DNA of 64,000 nucleotides from Candidatus Eremiobacterota bacterium (GCA_019235885.1 JAFAKB010000091.1:32379-96378), one strand, 5' to 3'. Shown: positions 48,995 to 59,700, counted from the first letter of the stretch. The notes: generated by a model not told the origin, from the sequence alone. Translations and numbers: made by a program.

Positions 48995-49410
48995 CGTTTT
49001 TCGACACGGTCGGAAAGTACGCCCACGGCTCGTTCCTCTACGTGAAGGTCGATGTCGGTACGCACGACTGTTCACGAAGCGCTTGAGAAGCTAGGCGGGG
49101 CGGGCCAGCCAGCACTTTGCGCTCGTGCTGCACCGCGTGCTTCGGATCGCACGCAACGCGAGGGTTACGTCTTCGCATGCGAGGGCGATCGTCGGCGGCG
49201 GAAGCGTCGCACGTGGACCGAAGTGCGCATCCCGTACACGGCTGGCTCTGCGCCGATCCGACCAACGGCAAGTTCGTGAACGACTCGGTCGCGCTGGTCG
49301 CCCGCGGCCGCAACTACGTCGATGTCAGCACCCGCGGCCTCTTCCGCAGCCGCGCCGAAGGCGGACTATCCGTCAACGTCGCCGTCGAACCCGCCAGCGA
49401 TGAGCGGTAA
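48995..49410 (+). pseudogene. decayed partial copy of the TG3 transglutaminase gene
   Basis: The stretch aligns along its length with the last ~410 bases of TG3 (from about 47750). It keeps 'GKYAHGSF.YVK'-like, 'VRTTVHEALEKLGG', 'YVFAC', 'ADPTNGKFVNDSVALVARGR' and 'GLFRSRAEGGLSVNVAVEPA', spread over different frames because of several indels. The catalytic Cys region is destroyed. It is a relic of a duplication whose other copy is TG3, with the NYN gene lying between them. Confidence 0.88.
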
Positions 49411-49413
49411 AGT

Positions 49414-51168
49414 TTACTTTATTCGACCAATCTTGTTCGCCGAGCCTTCGGCGAACCAAATCGCACCGTCCGGTCCTGAGGTGATGCCATTCGGATAGCT
49501 CCCGCTTGTTGGTATTGCGGTCTCGGAGATAGTCCCGTCGGTAGCGCTTCGCCCAATCTTGTTTCCGTTCTGTTCCGTGAACCAAAGCGCTCCGTCCGCG
49601 CCCGAAGTAATCGCGTACGGGTAACTCTGTGAAGTGTAGACGTAGTACATGCTCGACGTACCAGTCGTTGTTATGCGACCGAGCATGCTCGAAGCAACCA
49701 TGGTATACCACAAGGCTCCGTCGGAACCCGCGGTGATGCCGTACGGCGCCTTGCCGCCTGACGGAATCGGAAACTCCTGGATCTGAGCGCTGCTGCCTGG
49801 AGTCGCGTTGGCCGGGATCCGGCCAATTTGGTTGCCAGCGGCTTCTGTGAACCACAGCGCACCGTCGGAGCCCGCAGCGATGCCGTACGGGTTGCTCGCC
49901 GCCGTAGGAATCGGGAACTCGGTGACAGTGTCGTCGGTCGCGATGCGCCCGACCTTGTTTCCGTAGTACTCCACGAACCACATTGCGCCGTCGGGCCCTT
50001 TGGTGATTCCCATAGGTTCGCTGTAGCTCGTCGGGATCGCGTACTCGGTAATCTGCGCACCACTACCTGGACTTGCGTTGGTCGGAATGCGTCCAATTTT
50101 GTTCCCGCCATACTCCGTGAACCATAGCGCACCGTCGGAACCGGCCGCGATGAAGTATGGGCTGCTTCCGCTGGTCGGAATCGGATACTCGCTCGTTCCC
50201 GTACCACTCGTCGGCATTCGACCTATCTTGCTGGCATTCGACTCAGCGAACCACAAGGCACCATCCGGTCCAGAGGCGATGCCGATGGGGTTGCTTCCAC
50301 CCGTGGGAATCGAAAACTCCGTAATCACGGGTGTTGGCGTAGGCGTGGGCGTTGGGGAAGGAGTCGGCGTCGGGACAGGTCCGCCAGGATAGTGCAGCCA
50401 GTTCCGCACATGGTACGGACCACCGGTCACGATACCGGCGATGACGGTCAGAGTGCTGACGCCGCCTGCGCTGTTATTCTGTTCAACAACTGTAATGGAG
50501 CTCTCACGGCCGAGCGCGTCGAAGGTAACCGATGAAACGACAGCGGTATGACCTCCATGTTGTGCGGCTGAACCGTTGCCATAACTTAGGATATCACCCG
50601 GCGCAGGTAGAGGTCCCAACCCGTTGTTCGCGACTTTGACCAGAAGCGAGCCGGTGTAGTTGTCGGCAATATTCCATCCATTTGCGGGATACGGCGCGAT
50701 GTGGTATGCGAGGTACATGTATCGCATGCTCAACTCGACGCACTCCCACTCGAACTCGCCCCACGCGCCGGAATAGAAATGCACTTCGTAATCTGAGCCA
50801 CCCATATTGGGACCGGGTCCGCAAGCGGGCACTCCCTGGACTGCGCCGCCAAGGGGATAGGAGCCGCTGTTGTGGCCGACATCGCAGTTTCCGGCCCACC
50901 ACGTCGGTGAAGGAAGCGGTGTGGGATCCGAATGTAGTGATCGCCCGGTTGAGCCATTCTGCGTCGTCATTCCGGCCGGTGGAAGCGTCCTCGATCCGCC
51001 TCCGGCACAGCCGACTGAAACCGCCCCCAGCATCAAGGCGAGAGCCAAGACGGTGAATACATTGACCTGAAGGCGCCAGCGATAGCGCGACGTCATTGTG
51101 TCGCGCGGACGCCAAACATTGCCACGATCAGAGTGTGCGAGTGCGGGATTTCTCGATTTGTTGCGCAT
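49414..51168 (-). CDS. lipoprotein with CHAP domain and virginiamycin-B-lyase-like propeller
   Basis: About 584 aa. A lipoprotein signal ends 'LMLGAVSVGCAGGG'. Next comes a CHAP-type amidase domain: Cys in 'WECVELSMRYMYLAYHI', His in 'QHGGHTAVVSSVTF'. A Pro/Thr linker ('PTPTPSPTPTPTPTP') leads to about seven propeller repeats of the form 'GI.SGPDGALWFTE..GNKIGRI', as in virginiamycin B lyase. It is probably a cell-surface enzyme cutting peptidoglycan or a peptide, with the propeller for binding. The start at 51168 has AAGG 5 nt upstream; ATG 51096 would give a shorter, more typical signal peptide. Confidence 0.82.
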   Translation of the reverse strand: MRNKSRNPALAHSDRGNVWRPRDTMTSRYRWRLQVNVFTVLALALMLGAVSVGCAGGGSRTLPPAGMTTQNGSTGRSLHSDPTPLPSPTWWAGNCDVGHNSGSYPLGGAVQGVPACGPGPNMGGSDYEVHFYSGAWGEFEWECVELSMRYMYLAYHIAPYPANGWNIADNYTGSLLVKVANNGLGPLPAPGDILSYGNGSAAQHGGHTAVVSSVTFDALGRESSITVVEQNNSAGGVSTLTVIAGIVTGGPYHVRNWLHYPGGPVPTPTPSPTPTPTPTPVITEFSIPTGGSNPIGIASGPDGALWFAESNASKIGRMPTSGTGTSEYPIPTSGSSPYFIAAGSDGALWFTEYGGNKIGRIPTNASPGSGAQITEYAIPTSYSEPMGITKGPDGAMWFVEYYGNKVGRIATDDTVTEFPIPTAASNPYGIAAGSDGALWFTEAAGNQIGRIPANATPGSSAQIQEFPIPSGGKAPYGITAGSDGALWYTMVASSMLGRITTTGTSSMYYVYTSQSYPYAITSGADGALWFTEQNGNKIGRSATDGTISETAIPTSGSYPNGITSGPDGAIWFAEGSANKIGRIK

Positions 51169-51541
51169 GCGGACCTTCTGCGTCGTAAATGGCCGCCCAT
51201 GGCTCCGCGAAGAAATCAACCCAAATGCGCCGCTGAGGCATGCCGCATTCGGAGCCGGGACGTTTTCGTCGACCGAGAGCGTGGCACCCGAGTGTGCTTC
51301 TGGTCACTCGTCGGTGACGGAGTCGGATCGGCGCCCGCGCTAGTCAATGCACACCATACCCGAATAAGGCGAAGTCAAGCCAACTCGGCTCATAAGAACG
51401 AACGCTAGCACGCGCGAGGCTCCCCCGCGCCGTCTCTATACCTACGACAGACGCGGTGCTCGTGTACCGCGCAGTATGGAAGACGTCTCGGGCGTGTCGT
51501 TTTAGTGTGCGATTAGGAGGCGGCGTTACCGGGGTGCGAGG
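51169..51541. other. non-coding stretch between lipoprotein and response regulator
   Basis: About 370 bases without a convincing reading frame on either strand. It must contain the promoter of the minus-strand lipoprotein gene near its left edge. I see no strong hairpin terminator or recognisable operator. Confidence 0.5.
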
Positions 51542-52297
51542 CTACGCGAAGAGACTGCGGACGCGTTCGCCGTAGCCGCGGCCGGAGATTACTTTGGTGC
51601 CGTTGCGGAGAACGATCACGTACTCGCCGTGGGCCCAGGGCTCCAGGCGGAAGATGCGGTCGGCGTTGACGATGACGGAGCGGTGCACGCGGACGAATCC
51701 CGCCGCGCCGAGCCGGTCTTCGAGTTCCGAGATCGTCTCGCGGATGCGGAGCGCCTGCGTGCCGAGGTGGAGCACGGTGTAGTTGCGGTCGGCTTCGAGC
51801 CAGTCGACGTCGTGGACGGGGACGAACTGCACCCCGTTTCGCGAGCGAATCGTCAGCCGTTCGGGAACGGCCGTCCGCGCGGCGACGCTTTCCAGCAGCT
51901 TGTCGATCTCGGCGCGCCGGGTCCGGTCGCCCAGCCGCGCACGCGCGCGCTCGAGCGCGGCGTTGAAGCGCTCCGCGGTGTACGGCTTGAGCAAATAATC
52001 GATCGCGTTGACGTCGAAGGCGTGCACCGCGAAGCGGTCGTGCGCGGTGACGAACACGATCGCTTCGGGCCGATACGGTGCCGGGAGCGCCTGCAGCACG
52101 CCGAAGCCGTCGAGCTCCGGCATCTGAATGTCCAGAAACAGAAGCGCCGGCCGCAGCTTGCGCACCGCCGCGACGGCTTCGCGCCCGCTTGCGCACTCGG
52201 CGACGAGGTCGATGTCGTCCCAGCCCGCGAGCAGCGTGCGAATTCGCTCGCGCGCCAGCGCCTCGTCGTCGACGATCACCGTGCGCAAGCGCGCCAC
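51542..52297 (-). CDS. LytR/AlgR-family response regulator (LytTR)
   Basis: 251 aa. The receiver domain has 'IVDDEALARERIRTLLA', the phospho-acceptor Asp in 'LLFLDIQMPELDGF' near residue 54 and Lys in 'DYLLKPY'. A LytTR DNA-binding domain follows ('VHDVDWLEADRNYTVLHLGT', 'GFVRVHRSVIVNADRI'). It is the partner of the LytS-type kinase directly upstream, from which it is separated by 1 nt. Targets are unknown; the divergent DUF5916 gene is a candidate. Confidence 0.95.
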   Translation of the reverse strand: MARLRTVIVDDEALARERIRTLLAGWDDIDLVAECASGREAVAAVRKLRPALLFLDIQMPELDGFGVLQALPAPYRPEAIVFVTAHDRFAVHAFDVNAIDYLLKPYTAERFNAALERARARLGDRTRRAEIDKLLESVAARTAVPERLTIRSRNGVQFVPVHDVDWLEADRNYTVLHLGTQALRIRETISELEDRLGAAGFVRVHRSVIVNADRIFRLEPWAHGEYVIVLRNGTKVISGRGYGERVRSLFA

Positions 52298-52298
52298 C

Positions 52299-53372
52299 TC
52301 AGGTCGCGACCAGTCCGACCCGGCGCGGGATCGTCACGACGACCTCCGTTCCGCCGCCGTCGCGATTCGTCACGTCGAGCCGTCCCGCCGCGCCGTACAG
52401 TTCCGCGAGCCGCCGGCGCGTGTTTCGCAAACCGATGCCCTCGGTGACCTCGGCATCGGCCGGCAGCCCGCGCCCGTCATCGGCGATGCGCAGCACGAGC
52501 GCGTCGCCGGAGGCTTCGGCGCCGACGCGAATCGTCGTGCGCCGGCTCGACTCGTGCACGCCGTGGCGCACGACGTTCTCAACCAGCGGCTGCAGGAGAA
52601 AGCTCGGCACGCGTTCGTCGAGCAGCGGCTCGCCGACGTCGAAGCTCCACGACAATCGGTCGCCGAACCGCGCGTCCATGATGTCCAGGTAGAGCCGCGT
52701 CGTCTCGAGCTCCGTTCGGAGCGCCACCTCCTGCGCCGACGACGATTCCAGCGTGGCGCGCAGCATGTCGCTGAGCCGGGTCAGCATCGTGTCGGCGGCC
52801 TGCACGTCACGGTGCATCAGCGCCGAGATGCCGTTCAGCGTGTTAAACAGAAAGTGCGGGTCGAGCTGCGAGCGCAGCGCGTCGAGCTGCGCGGAGGAGA
52901 GCTGCGCCGCCAGTGTCGAGGCGCGGACCTCCGCCTGGCGGGCGGTGCGGTACCATTCGAGCGCGATCAGCAGGACGACAAAGATCACCAGCGAGAGGAC
53001 GGCGCCGGACGAATCGGCGATCAGCACGATCCAGAACGAGTGGTTCTCGTGGAAGAGCGCGTTCTGCAGCGGAACGTCGATCGACCACTTCAGGAAGACG
53101 CACACGGCCATGACGAGCAGGTAGAGCAGAATGGTGCGGCCGATGCGCGGCGCGACGATCGGAACGCGCCGCACCAGCCAGACGTACACCGGCGTCGCGA
53201 GTCCCGTCGTGTAGTAGTCGAGCATGATCGAGCCGAACATCGGCGGCCACGGGCGGTGGACGGGTCGCGTCGAGTTGCTCGCCAGCCAGTCGGCGAACGA
53301 AAACAAACCGAGTGCCGTCCAGACGGCGGTGTAGAGCAGGATGTCGCGCCAGATGGCGGTTCGCGTCCGCAT
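52299..53372 (-). CDS. LytS-type sensor histidine kinase
   Basis: 357 aa. About four membrane helices occupy residues 10-170. The His_kinase domain has 'SQLDPHFLFNTLNGISALMH' with the phosphorylated His near 205, and the HATPase domain has 'LQPLVENVVRHGVHESSRRT' and 'IADDGRGLP'. No PAS or GAF domain lies between, so sensing is through the membrane part. It is co-transcribed with the LytTR regulator. The ATG at 53372 is preferred over longer upstream frames. Confidence 0.93.
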   Translation of the reverse strand: MRTRTAIWRDILLYTAVWTALGLFSFADWLASNSTRPVHRPWPPMFGSIMLDYYTTGLATPVYVWLVRRVPIVAPRIGRTILLYLLVMAVCVFLKWSIDVPLQNALFHENHSFWIVLIADSSGAVLSLVIFVVLLIALEWYRTARQAEVRASTLAAQLSSAQLDALRSQLDPHFLFNTLNGISALMHRDVQAADTMLTRLSDMLRATLESSSAQEVALRTELETTRLYLDIMDARFGDRLSWSFDVGEPLLDERVPSFLLQPLVENVVRHGVHESSRRTTIRVGAEASGDALVLRIADDGRGLPADAEVTEGIGLRNTRRRLAELYGAAGRLDVTNRDGGGTEVVVTIPRRVGLVAT

Positions 53373-53517
53373 CGCCGAGAGGGTTCCGCGCCCGCGGCGC
53401 ACGGTTCCCGCTCGCGCGGCGCGTATTTCTTTCGCCGTGCGAGCCCGTCCCGCGCCTCGGCCGGTTCGTCCCACAAGCCTTTATTCGCGCGCCGCGGACG
53501 CCTACGCTGGCGCCGCA

Positions 53518-55761
53518 ATGCGAGCCTTTCTTCCGTGCATCATGCTCGCGGCCGCGTTCGTGCTGGCGCCGGCCGGTGCGCGCGCCGCGGTCTCGTCCGG
53601 CGCTTCGTTCACCGCGGTGCGCGCGCCGCATCCGCTCTCGCTCGATCCGTCGCTGAGCGATCCGGCGTGGCAGGCCGGCCGCATTCAACCCGACGGTCTG
53701 TGGAACGAGACGACCCGAGCGCCGGCCGGGCTGAGCACGAGCATCTATCTCCTCTACGATGACCGCAACCTGTACGCCGGCTTTCACGCCGAGCAGCCGG
53801 GAGCGACGATCGTCGCCGGGCAGACCACGCACAACGTCGGGTTCGGCAGCGACGATTTCGTCGGGGTCGGGATCGACACGAGCGGCGCCGGCAACGCGGT
53901 CTACCTGTTCGAGACGACGCCGGCCGCGGTGCGCTATCAGCAGGCGAGTGAAAACGCGCGCTACAACCCGCGCTGGCAGAGCGCGGCGCGCGTCGACGGA
54001 ACGGCCTGGAACGCGGTGCTGATCGTCCCGCTGAGCGCGATGCGCCTGCCGGGCGGCGCGCACAAGTCCTGGCGGTTCAACTTCATTCGCAACGTCGCCG
54101 CAAAGGCCGAGCATCTCACCTGGGCATATGACGGCTTGATGGTCGACGGGCCGATCGCGTCGAGCTGGCCCACGACCAACGATGCGCGGTATTGGCCGCG
54201 AATCGCCGTCGACGGGATAACGGCGAGCGGTGCGGGCGCGCGTCCCAGGCCGCGCGCCGAGATCTTTGCGCTGGGCAGCATCGGCAGCGACCGCATGCAG
54301 TTCCAGCAATCCGACGGCACGTTCCGCACCCAGCGCGTCCGCACCGTAGGAACCGACGTGACGGTACCGATCACGAGCACGATCAACTTCGTGGGGACGG
54401 TCAACCCTGACTTCTCGAACGTCGAGGTCGACCAGCAAACGATCGCGCCGCAAGAGTTCCAGCGGCAACTCTCCGAGTACCGGCCGTTCTTCGCACAAGG
54501 CGCGACCTTCGTCAACCCGAACCTGACCTCGACGTTTTCGAGCCCTACCAGCCCGAACATCCTGCTGTTCTATTCACCGCGGATCGGACCGTTCGACCGG
54601 GGCGCGAAGCTCGAGGGCTCCTTCGGGCTGCAGTCGTTCGGCGTGCTCGGCGTGCGAGGATTCGATCAGACCACCGGCAACACGTTCGACGACATCGCCT
54701 ACGGTTACAAGCACGCAACACCGAATCGGTCGTTCCGGTACTTCGTGGACGGCGTGATGGCACATCACAGCGTGGCCGGGGACGACGTGACGACCGATTT
54801 CGGGGCCGACGGTCAAAACGCGAAGACCGGATTTTTCTGGGGAACCGGTGAGACGTTCGAACACGGCAGTTGGGTGCAGCAGCCCGGCGTCGCGCACATC
54901 ACCAACAACTTCGTCGGCGTTCAGAAGCCGAACTGGCAAGCGGTGTTCGGCTACAACGACCTGAGCCCGAACTTCAACCCGATCGACGGCCTGACGTTCA
55001 ACTCCGACCTGCACGGCTTTCAGGGGTTCTTGTCGACCTCGGGCGCGACGAAAGCGATGAAGAACTTTCAGATCGCGCTCGCGTCCGATCGCTGGTTCGA
55101 CGAGTCAGGCGCCGTTCACGAAGCGGATCTGCAGATCAACGCGACCGCGACGTTCAAGAACGGGCTGTCGATCAACGGGCTCGGCCCGAGTCTCGGCACC
55201 TTGCGCAGCTACGACGTCGTCGCCGACAACCGCACGTGCTCGGGGCCGGTGGTCGGGCGCGCCTTCTTCACCGGCTTCCCGTGCTACCGGAACGGGCAGG
55301 ATACCCGCTTCGACCTCTTTCAAGCCGCGGTCGGCTACAGGGACGGCACGCCGCGCCCGATCGATCTCTCCGTCTCGTTCGGCCCGTTCGGCGGCAACGA
55401 TACCCGCCTCTATTCGCTCACGACGTCGCGCCCGCTCGGACGGCTTTCGCTCGGACTTGAATACGACGGCACCGTGGAGCGCTCGCTGACGACCGGCGCG
55501 CTCGACTCGCAGTGGCTGCGCCGCATCTCGCTCGGCGCGCCGCTCGGCGCCGAGTCGAATCTCTCTGTCTCGCTGCGCTCGATCAACGGGCTCGGCGGCT
55601 TCGCGCCTCAAGCCGGCACGAACCTCGCCTTCGCCTATCACCGCCGGTTCGCCAACGGCGACGAGCTGTTCCTGAACTACGGCACGCCGGCCGCGTTCAG
55701 CACGCTCCATCGCTTCATCCTGAAATTCGTCTTCCACGTGAACGGCGACGCCGGCACGTAG
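53518..55761 (+). CDS. CBM9-like/DUF5916 outer-membrane protein
   Basis: 747 aa. A signal peptide ('CIMLAAAFVLAPAGARAAVS') is followed by a CBM9-like beta-sandwich ('LDPSLSDPAWQAGRIQPDGL', 'LLYDDRNLYAGFHAEQPGAT'). Then comes the DUF5916 region with 'VGTVNPDFSNVEVDQQTIAP' and 'LSEYRPFFAQGATFV' near residues 300-330, and a long beta-barrel-like C-terminus. The family lies in the outer membrane; its substrate is unknown. It is divergent from the LytS/LytR pair with a 145-nt intergenic region, suggesting possible regulation by it. Confidence 0.87.
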   Translation: MRAFLPCIMLAAAFVLAPAGARAAVSSGASFTAVRAPHPLSLDPSLSDPAWQAGRIQPDGLWNETTRAPAGLSTSIYLLYDDRNLYAGFHAEQPGATIVAGQTTHNVGFGSDDFVGVGIDTSGAGNAVYLFETTPAAVRYQQASENARYNPRWQSAARVDGTAWNAVLIVPLSAMRLPGGAHKSWRFNFIRNVAAKAEHLTWAYDGLMVDGPIASSWPTTNDARYWPRIAVDGITASGAGARPRPRAEIFALGSIGSDRMQFQQSDGTFRTQRVRTVGTDVTVPITSTINFVGTVNPDFSNVEVDQQTIAPQEFQRQLSEYRPFFAQGATFVNPNLTSTFSSPTSPNILLFYSPRIGPFDRGAKLEGSFGLQSFGVLGVRGFDQTTGNTFDDIAYGYKHATPNRSFRYFVDGVMAHHSVAGDDVTTDFGADGQNAKTGFFWGTGETFEHGSWVQQPGVAHITNNFVGVQKPNWQAVFGYNDLSPNFNPIDGLTFNSDLHGFQGFLSTSGATKAMKNFQIALASDRWFDESGAVHEADLQINATATFKNGLSINGLGPSLGTLRSYDVVADNRTCSGPVVGRAFFTGFPCYRNGQDTRFDLFQAAVGYRDGTPRPIDLSVSFGPFGGNDTRLYSLTTSRPLGRLSLGLEYDGTVERSLTTGALDSQWLRRISLGAPLGAESNLSVSLRSINGLGGFAPQAGTNLAFAYHRRFANGDELFLNYGTPAAFSTLHRFILKFVFHVNGDAGT

Positions 55762-55867
55762 CGCCCGCGCGTCCATACTTCATGTCGCGCTGAAGTGTCG
55801 CCGTGGTAGAATGCGGTATGACCGTGCCGAACTCAACCGCTGCTTCCGAATCCGAATCTAGGAAACG

Positions 55868-56167
55868 ATGATCACCTGCTGCATTCGCTACACGCTGGAC
55901 CCGCATGCCATCGGCGCATTCGAAGAATACGCGCGGCGCTGGCCGCCGATCATCGAGCGCTGCGGCGGCGGACTGCTCGGATACTTCTTGCCGAAAGAGG
56001 GCGCCAACAACGTCGCGCTCGCGCTCATCGAATTCGACAGCCTCGCCGCCTACGAGATCTATCGCCGGCGCCTCCTCGAAGACCCCGACGCGCAAGCGAA
56101 CGTCAAGCACGCGCGAGAAACGCGCTGCATCTTGGTCGAGGACCGGTCGTTCCTCAGACGCGGGTGA
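55868..56167 (+). CDS. NIPSNAP-family protein
   Basis: 99 aa. A dimeric alpha/beta-barrel (ferredoxin-like) protein with 'ITCCIRYTLDPHAIGAFEEY' at the start, 'GYFLPKEGANNVALALIEFD' in the middle and 'YEIYRRRLLEDPDAQANVKH', characteristic of NIPSNAP/DABB. No cofactor or substrate can be named. It appears monocistronic and converges with the hemerythrin gene. Confidence 0.88.
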   Translation: MITCCIRYTLDPHAIGAFEEYARRWPPIIERCGGGLLGYFLPKEGANNVALALIEFDSLAAYEIYRRRLLEDPDAQANVKHARETRCILVEDRSFLRRG

Positions 56168-56203
56168 TTCCGAACCGCCTGGACGACCGGTTCGGGCTCG
56201 ACT

Positions 56204-56716
56204 TCATTGGTGTTCGGCGATGTACTCGTCGGGGTCTTTGTCGACCGGTTTGACGCCGGCGAAGTGGACTGCTTCGTAAGTCGCGAACGCGACGGCGATG
56301 TCGTGGCGCAGCTGAAGGCTGGCATTGCGGCGGAAGTCGGTGAGGCCTTCGCGCTCCTCCTCGGCCATGTGGTCGCCGTTCGCCTTGTTTGCAGCGGCGA
56401 CCGCGGCCCACCACTTGTCGCTGCCGGCGTCGTACCGCGCAGCCTCGGTGACCGCGTCGCGAATGTCGTTGTGGTCGCCGATCGCGTCCTTCGTCTCGGC
56501 TTCCGGCGTCTCGCCGCCTCCGGTTCCCTTCCCGACTTTGAGCAGTTGCGGGTAGAAGAGCTCTTCCTCAGCGGCCGCGTGCACTTCGAGGAACGCTGCC
56601 AGCCTCGACCAGATCGCGGAAAGCGCTTTCGTGTCGGTGCGGCCAACCTGCTCGAGCACGGCGAAAAGCCGCCGCTGTTCGTGGTGATCATCGAGGATCA
56701 ACTGGGTGATGTCCAT
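56204..56716 (-). CDS. hemerythrin HHE-domain protein
   Basis: 170 aa. Helical, with the iron-ligand pattern of HHE domains: 'LDDHHEQRRLFAVLEQ' near residue 8, 'LEVHAAAEEELFYPQLLK' near 45, 'GDHNDIRDAV' and 'NGDHMAEEEREG' near 112. It probably binds a di-iron centre for O2 or NO sensing or storage. It lies 22 nt after the RND transporter gene on the same strand. Confidence 0.92.
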   Translation of the reverse strand: MDITQLILDDHHEQRRLFAVLEQVGRTDTKALSAIWSRLAAFLEVHAAAEEELFYPQLLKVGKGTGGGETPEAETKDAIGDHNDIRDAVTEAARYDAGSDKWWAAVAAANKANGDHMAEEEREGLTDFRRNASLQLRHDIAVAFATYEAVHFAGVKPVDKDPDEYIAEHQ

Positions 56717-56738
56717 TGGGGACGACGAACGGCGTTCG

Positions 56739-59700
56739 TTACGTGGTTGCCGGGGCGGGCGCGACCTCGCGTTCCGGCTCCGGCGCTTGCGGCGGGCGGC
56801 GGCGGAAGGAGGGCGGCTTCGGCGCGAAGCGCGGCTCGATGTGGCGCGCGACCCACAGGTAGATCGTCGGCACCAGCACTAGCGATAGCATCGTCGAGGT
56901 GACGAGCCCGCCGATGACGACGGTGCCGAGCGGGGCCTGCGTCTCCGAGCCCGATTCGATGCCGATCGCGATCGGGAGCATCCCGCCGAGCGTGGCGAGC
57001 GTCGTCATCAGGATCGGGCGCAGGCGCATCGGTCCCGCGTGCATGAGCGCTTCGCGCGGGTCGAGCCCTTCGTCGCGCCGCAGCTGCTTGGTGAACTCCA
57101 CGACCAGAATCGCGTTCTTCACCGCGATGCCGACCAGCATCAACGAGCCGATGAACGCGGTGAGCCCGAAGGCGCGGTGCGTGATCCACAGCCCGCCGAT
57201 GATCCCGATCACCGCGAACGGCACCGCGCACATGATCACCAGCGGGTCGAGGAACGACTCGAACTGCGAGGCGAGCAACATGTAGATCAGCGCGATTGCC
57301 AGGATCACGACCAGTGTGAGCGCCTGGAACTGGTTCGTGTTCTGCGTGACGGCAGGGCCGTATTGCCAGCGGTAACCCGACGGCAACGTGTACGAGTTCA
57401 TGATGGTGGTGACTTCGTCGAGCACCTCGCCGAGGGTCGCGCCGATGACCGGCGCGGTGATGCTGACGTAGCGCGCCTTGTTCTGACGCGGGATCTGCGA
57501 GGGTCCTTGACTGATCGCCAGCGTCGCGACCGCCCCGAGCGGAACGGCGTTGAGCGAGACCGACGACGACCCGCTGCCCGTCTCCGTCGGGCCGGAACTC
57601 GCCGACGAGGATGAGCTGCCCGTGCTCTGGCCCGGCACGAACGTTGGCCCGGTGCTCGCGGCCGTCGAGGCCCCTCCGGAAGAGCTTGGGTTGATCAGCA
57701 AATCGCTCAGCGACGCGTAGGTGCGGCGCTCCGCCGGCGGGAGCTGCACCATGATTGGGTACTGCGTGCCGTTGGTCTGCCAGTACGATGCGATCGTGCC
57801 GCTCGTCGCGGTCGAGATGATGTTCGAGATGTCGCCGGTCGTCACGCCGAGCTGCGCGGCGACGCGCCGGTTCACGGCGACGTCGACCTCCGGCTGCGAG
57901 GGCGTGATGTTGGTGTCGGGGCGCACGATCCCTTTGACCTGCGCGATCTGCGGGATCAAGTCGCGCTGCGCCATCTTGTAGAGCTGGTTGATGTCGGGAC
58001 CGTAGAGCTGAACCTCGATCGCGTCCGAGCCCTGGCTCACCGTTTGCTGCACGATGTCGATGCTGCTCAGGAACGCCTGCGTTCCGACCAGCGCCTTGCG
58101 CAGATCCCGGAACCGCGCGCGCTGCTCGGGGGTGAGATTGTTCTGCGGCGTCGTCTGCTGCTGCGAGGCGCCGGCGCGCCGCACGACCCCGCCGAGCCGG
58201 CGCTGCCATTCGGTCACGAAGTCGTCGGCCGCGGCGCCACGCAGACCTGGCTTGAGCGCGACCGCCATCGAGGCTTGGTTGGTGACGATGCGGGTGCTGC
58301 CGCCGCCGAACGCCGTGCCGACGGAGACCGAGACGTCCTGCACGCGCGGGTCGGCGAGCAGTGCCTGCTCGACCTTCTGCGAGACGATGTTGGTCTGCGC
58401 GACCGCAGTGCCGTTCGGCGTGCGCACGTTGAGCCGAATGAAGCGCGAGGACGAGGCGGGGAACGTCTCGGTCTTCACCACGCCGAGCTTCACCGCGCCG
58501 AGCGCGAAGATCAGCAGCACGACGCCGATTCCGAGCACCAGCGCGGGCCGGTCGATCGCGTTGCCGAGCAGGCGTTTGTAGCCGCCTTCGAGTCGCGCGT
58601 ACGCGCGGTCGAACCCGGCGCTGAAGCGCTGGTAGGCGTTGCCGTGGCTGACCGCGCCTTCGGCGACGTGCGCGCTCTCGCGGTCGAGCATGAAGCTCGA
58701 GAGCATCGGCACCGTGGTGGTCGCGACGAGCAGCGAGATGCCGACGCCGACGATGATCACCAGCGCGAAGGGCCCGAAGATCAGCCCTTGGAGCCCCGGG
58801 ATCAGCAGCAGCGGGACGAACACGGTGACGACGGTGATCGTCGAGGCGAGGACCGCCATGAAAATCTGCGCGGTCGCGTTGCGCGCCGCTTCGCGCGGCG
58901 ACTCGCCTTCGTGGAGGTGCCGGTAGATGTTCTCGATGACGACGACGGCGTCGTCGACGATCAACCCGACCGCGAGCGCGAGACCGCCCAAGGTCATGAT
59001 GTTGAGCGACTGGCCCAGCATGTAGGAGGCGAAGAACGTTCCCATCACCGAGATCGGGAGCGAGACCGCGACGATCAGCGTCGAGCGCAGCGAGTGTAGG
59101 AAGAGCAGGATGATCAGGACGGCCAGCACCGCGCCATAGATCGCGGTGTGGACCAGCGCGTCGACCGCCTGGCGGATGAAGCCCTGCTGGTCGAAGACGA
59201 CGCCGAAGTGCATCGTCGGGTAGCGCTTCTGGAAGTCGGCAATCTTCGCGTAGACGCCGTCCGAGACGGCGATGACGTTCGCATCCGGCTGCGCGGTGAT
59301 CGAGAGCGAGATCGAGGGCGTTCCGTCGAGCCGCGAGAAGCTGCGGACTTCCTGGACGCCGTCGGTGACGGTGGCGACGTCGCGGATGTAGATCGGCGCG
59401 CCGTTCTTGACGGTCAGCACGGTGTTGGCGATCTCGTCGGCGTTCTTGTAGAGCGCGTTCGCCCTGATCACATACTCGTTCGGGCCGATCGCGAGCACGC
59501 CGGCCGGCGCGTCGACGTTCTCGTTCTTGATCTTGCTGACGATCGTGTTGGTGTCGAGCCCGTAGCCGGCGAGCGCGGCCTCGTCCGGTTCGACCATGAT
59601 CGCGCGCTGCTCGCCGCCGAAGACGCTCACCGAGCCGACGCCGCCGACGCCGGCGAACTCGTCGGCCAGCTGGTTGTTGAAGAGGTCGTACAGGTCGCGC

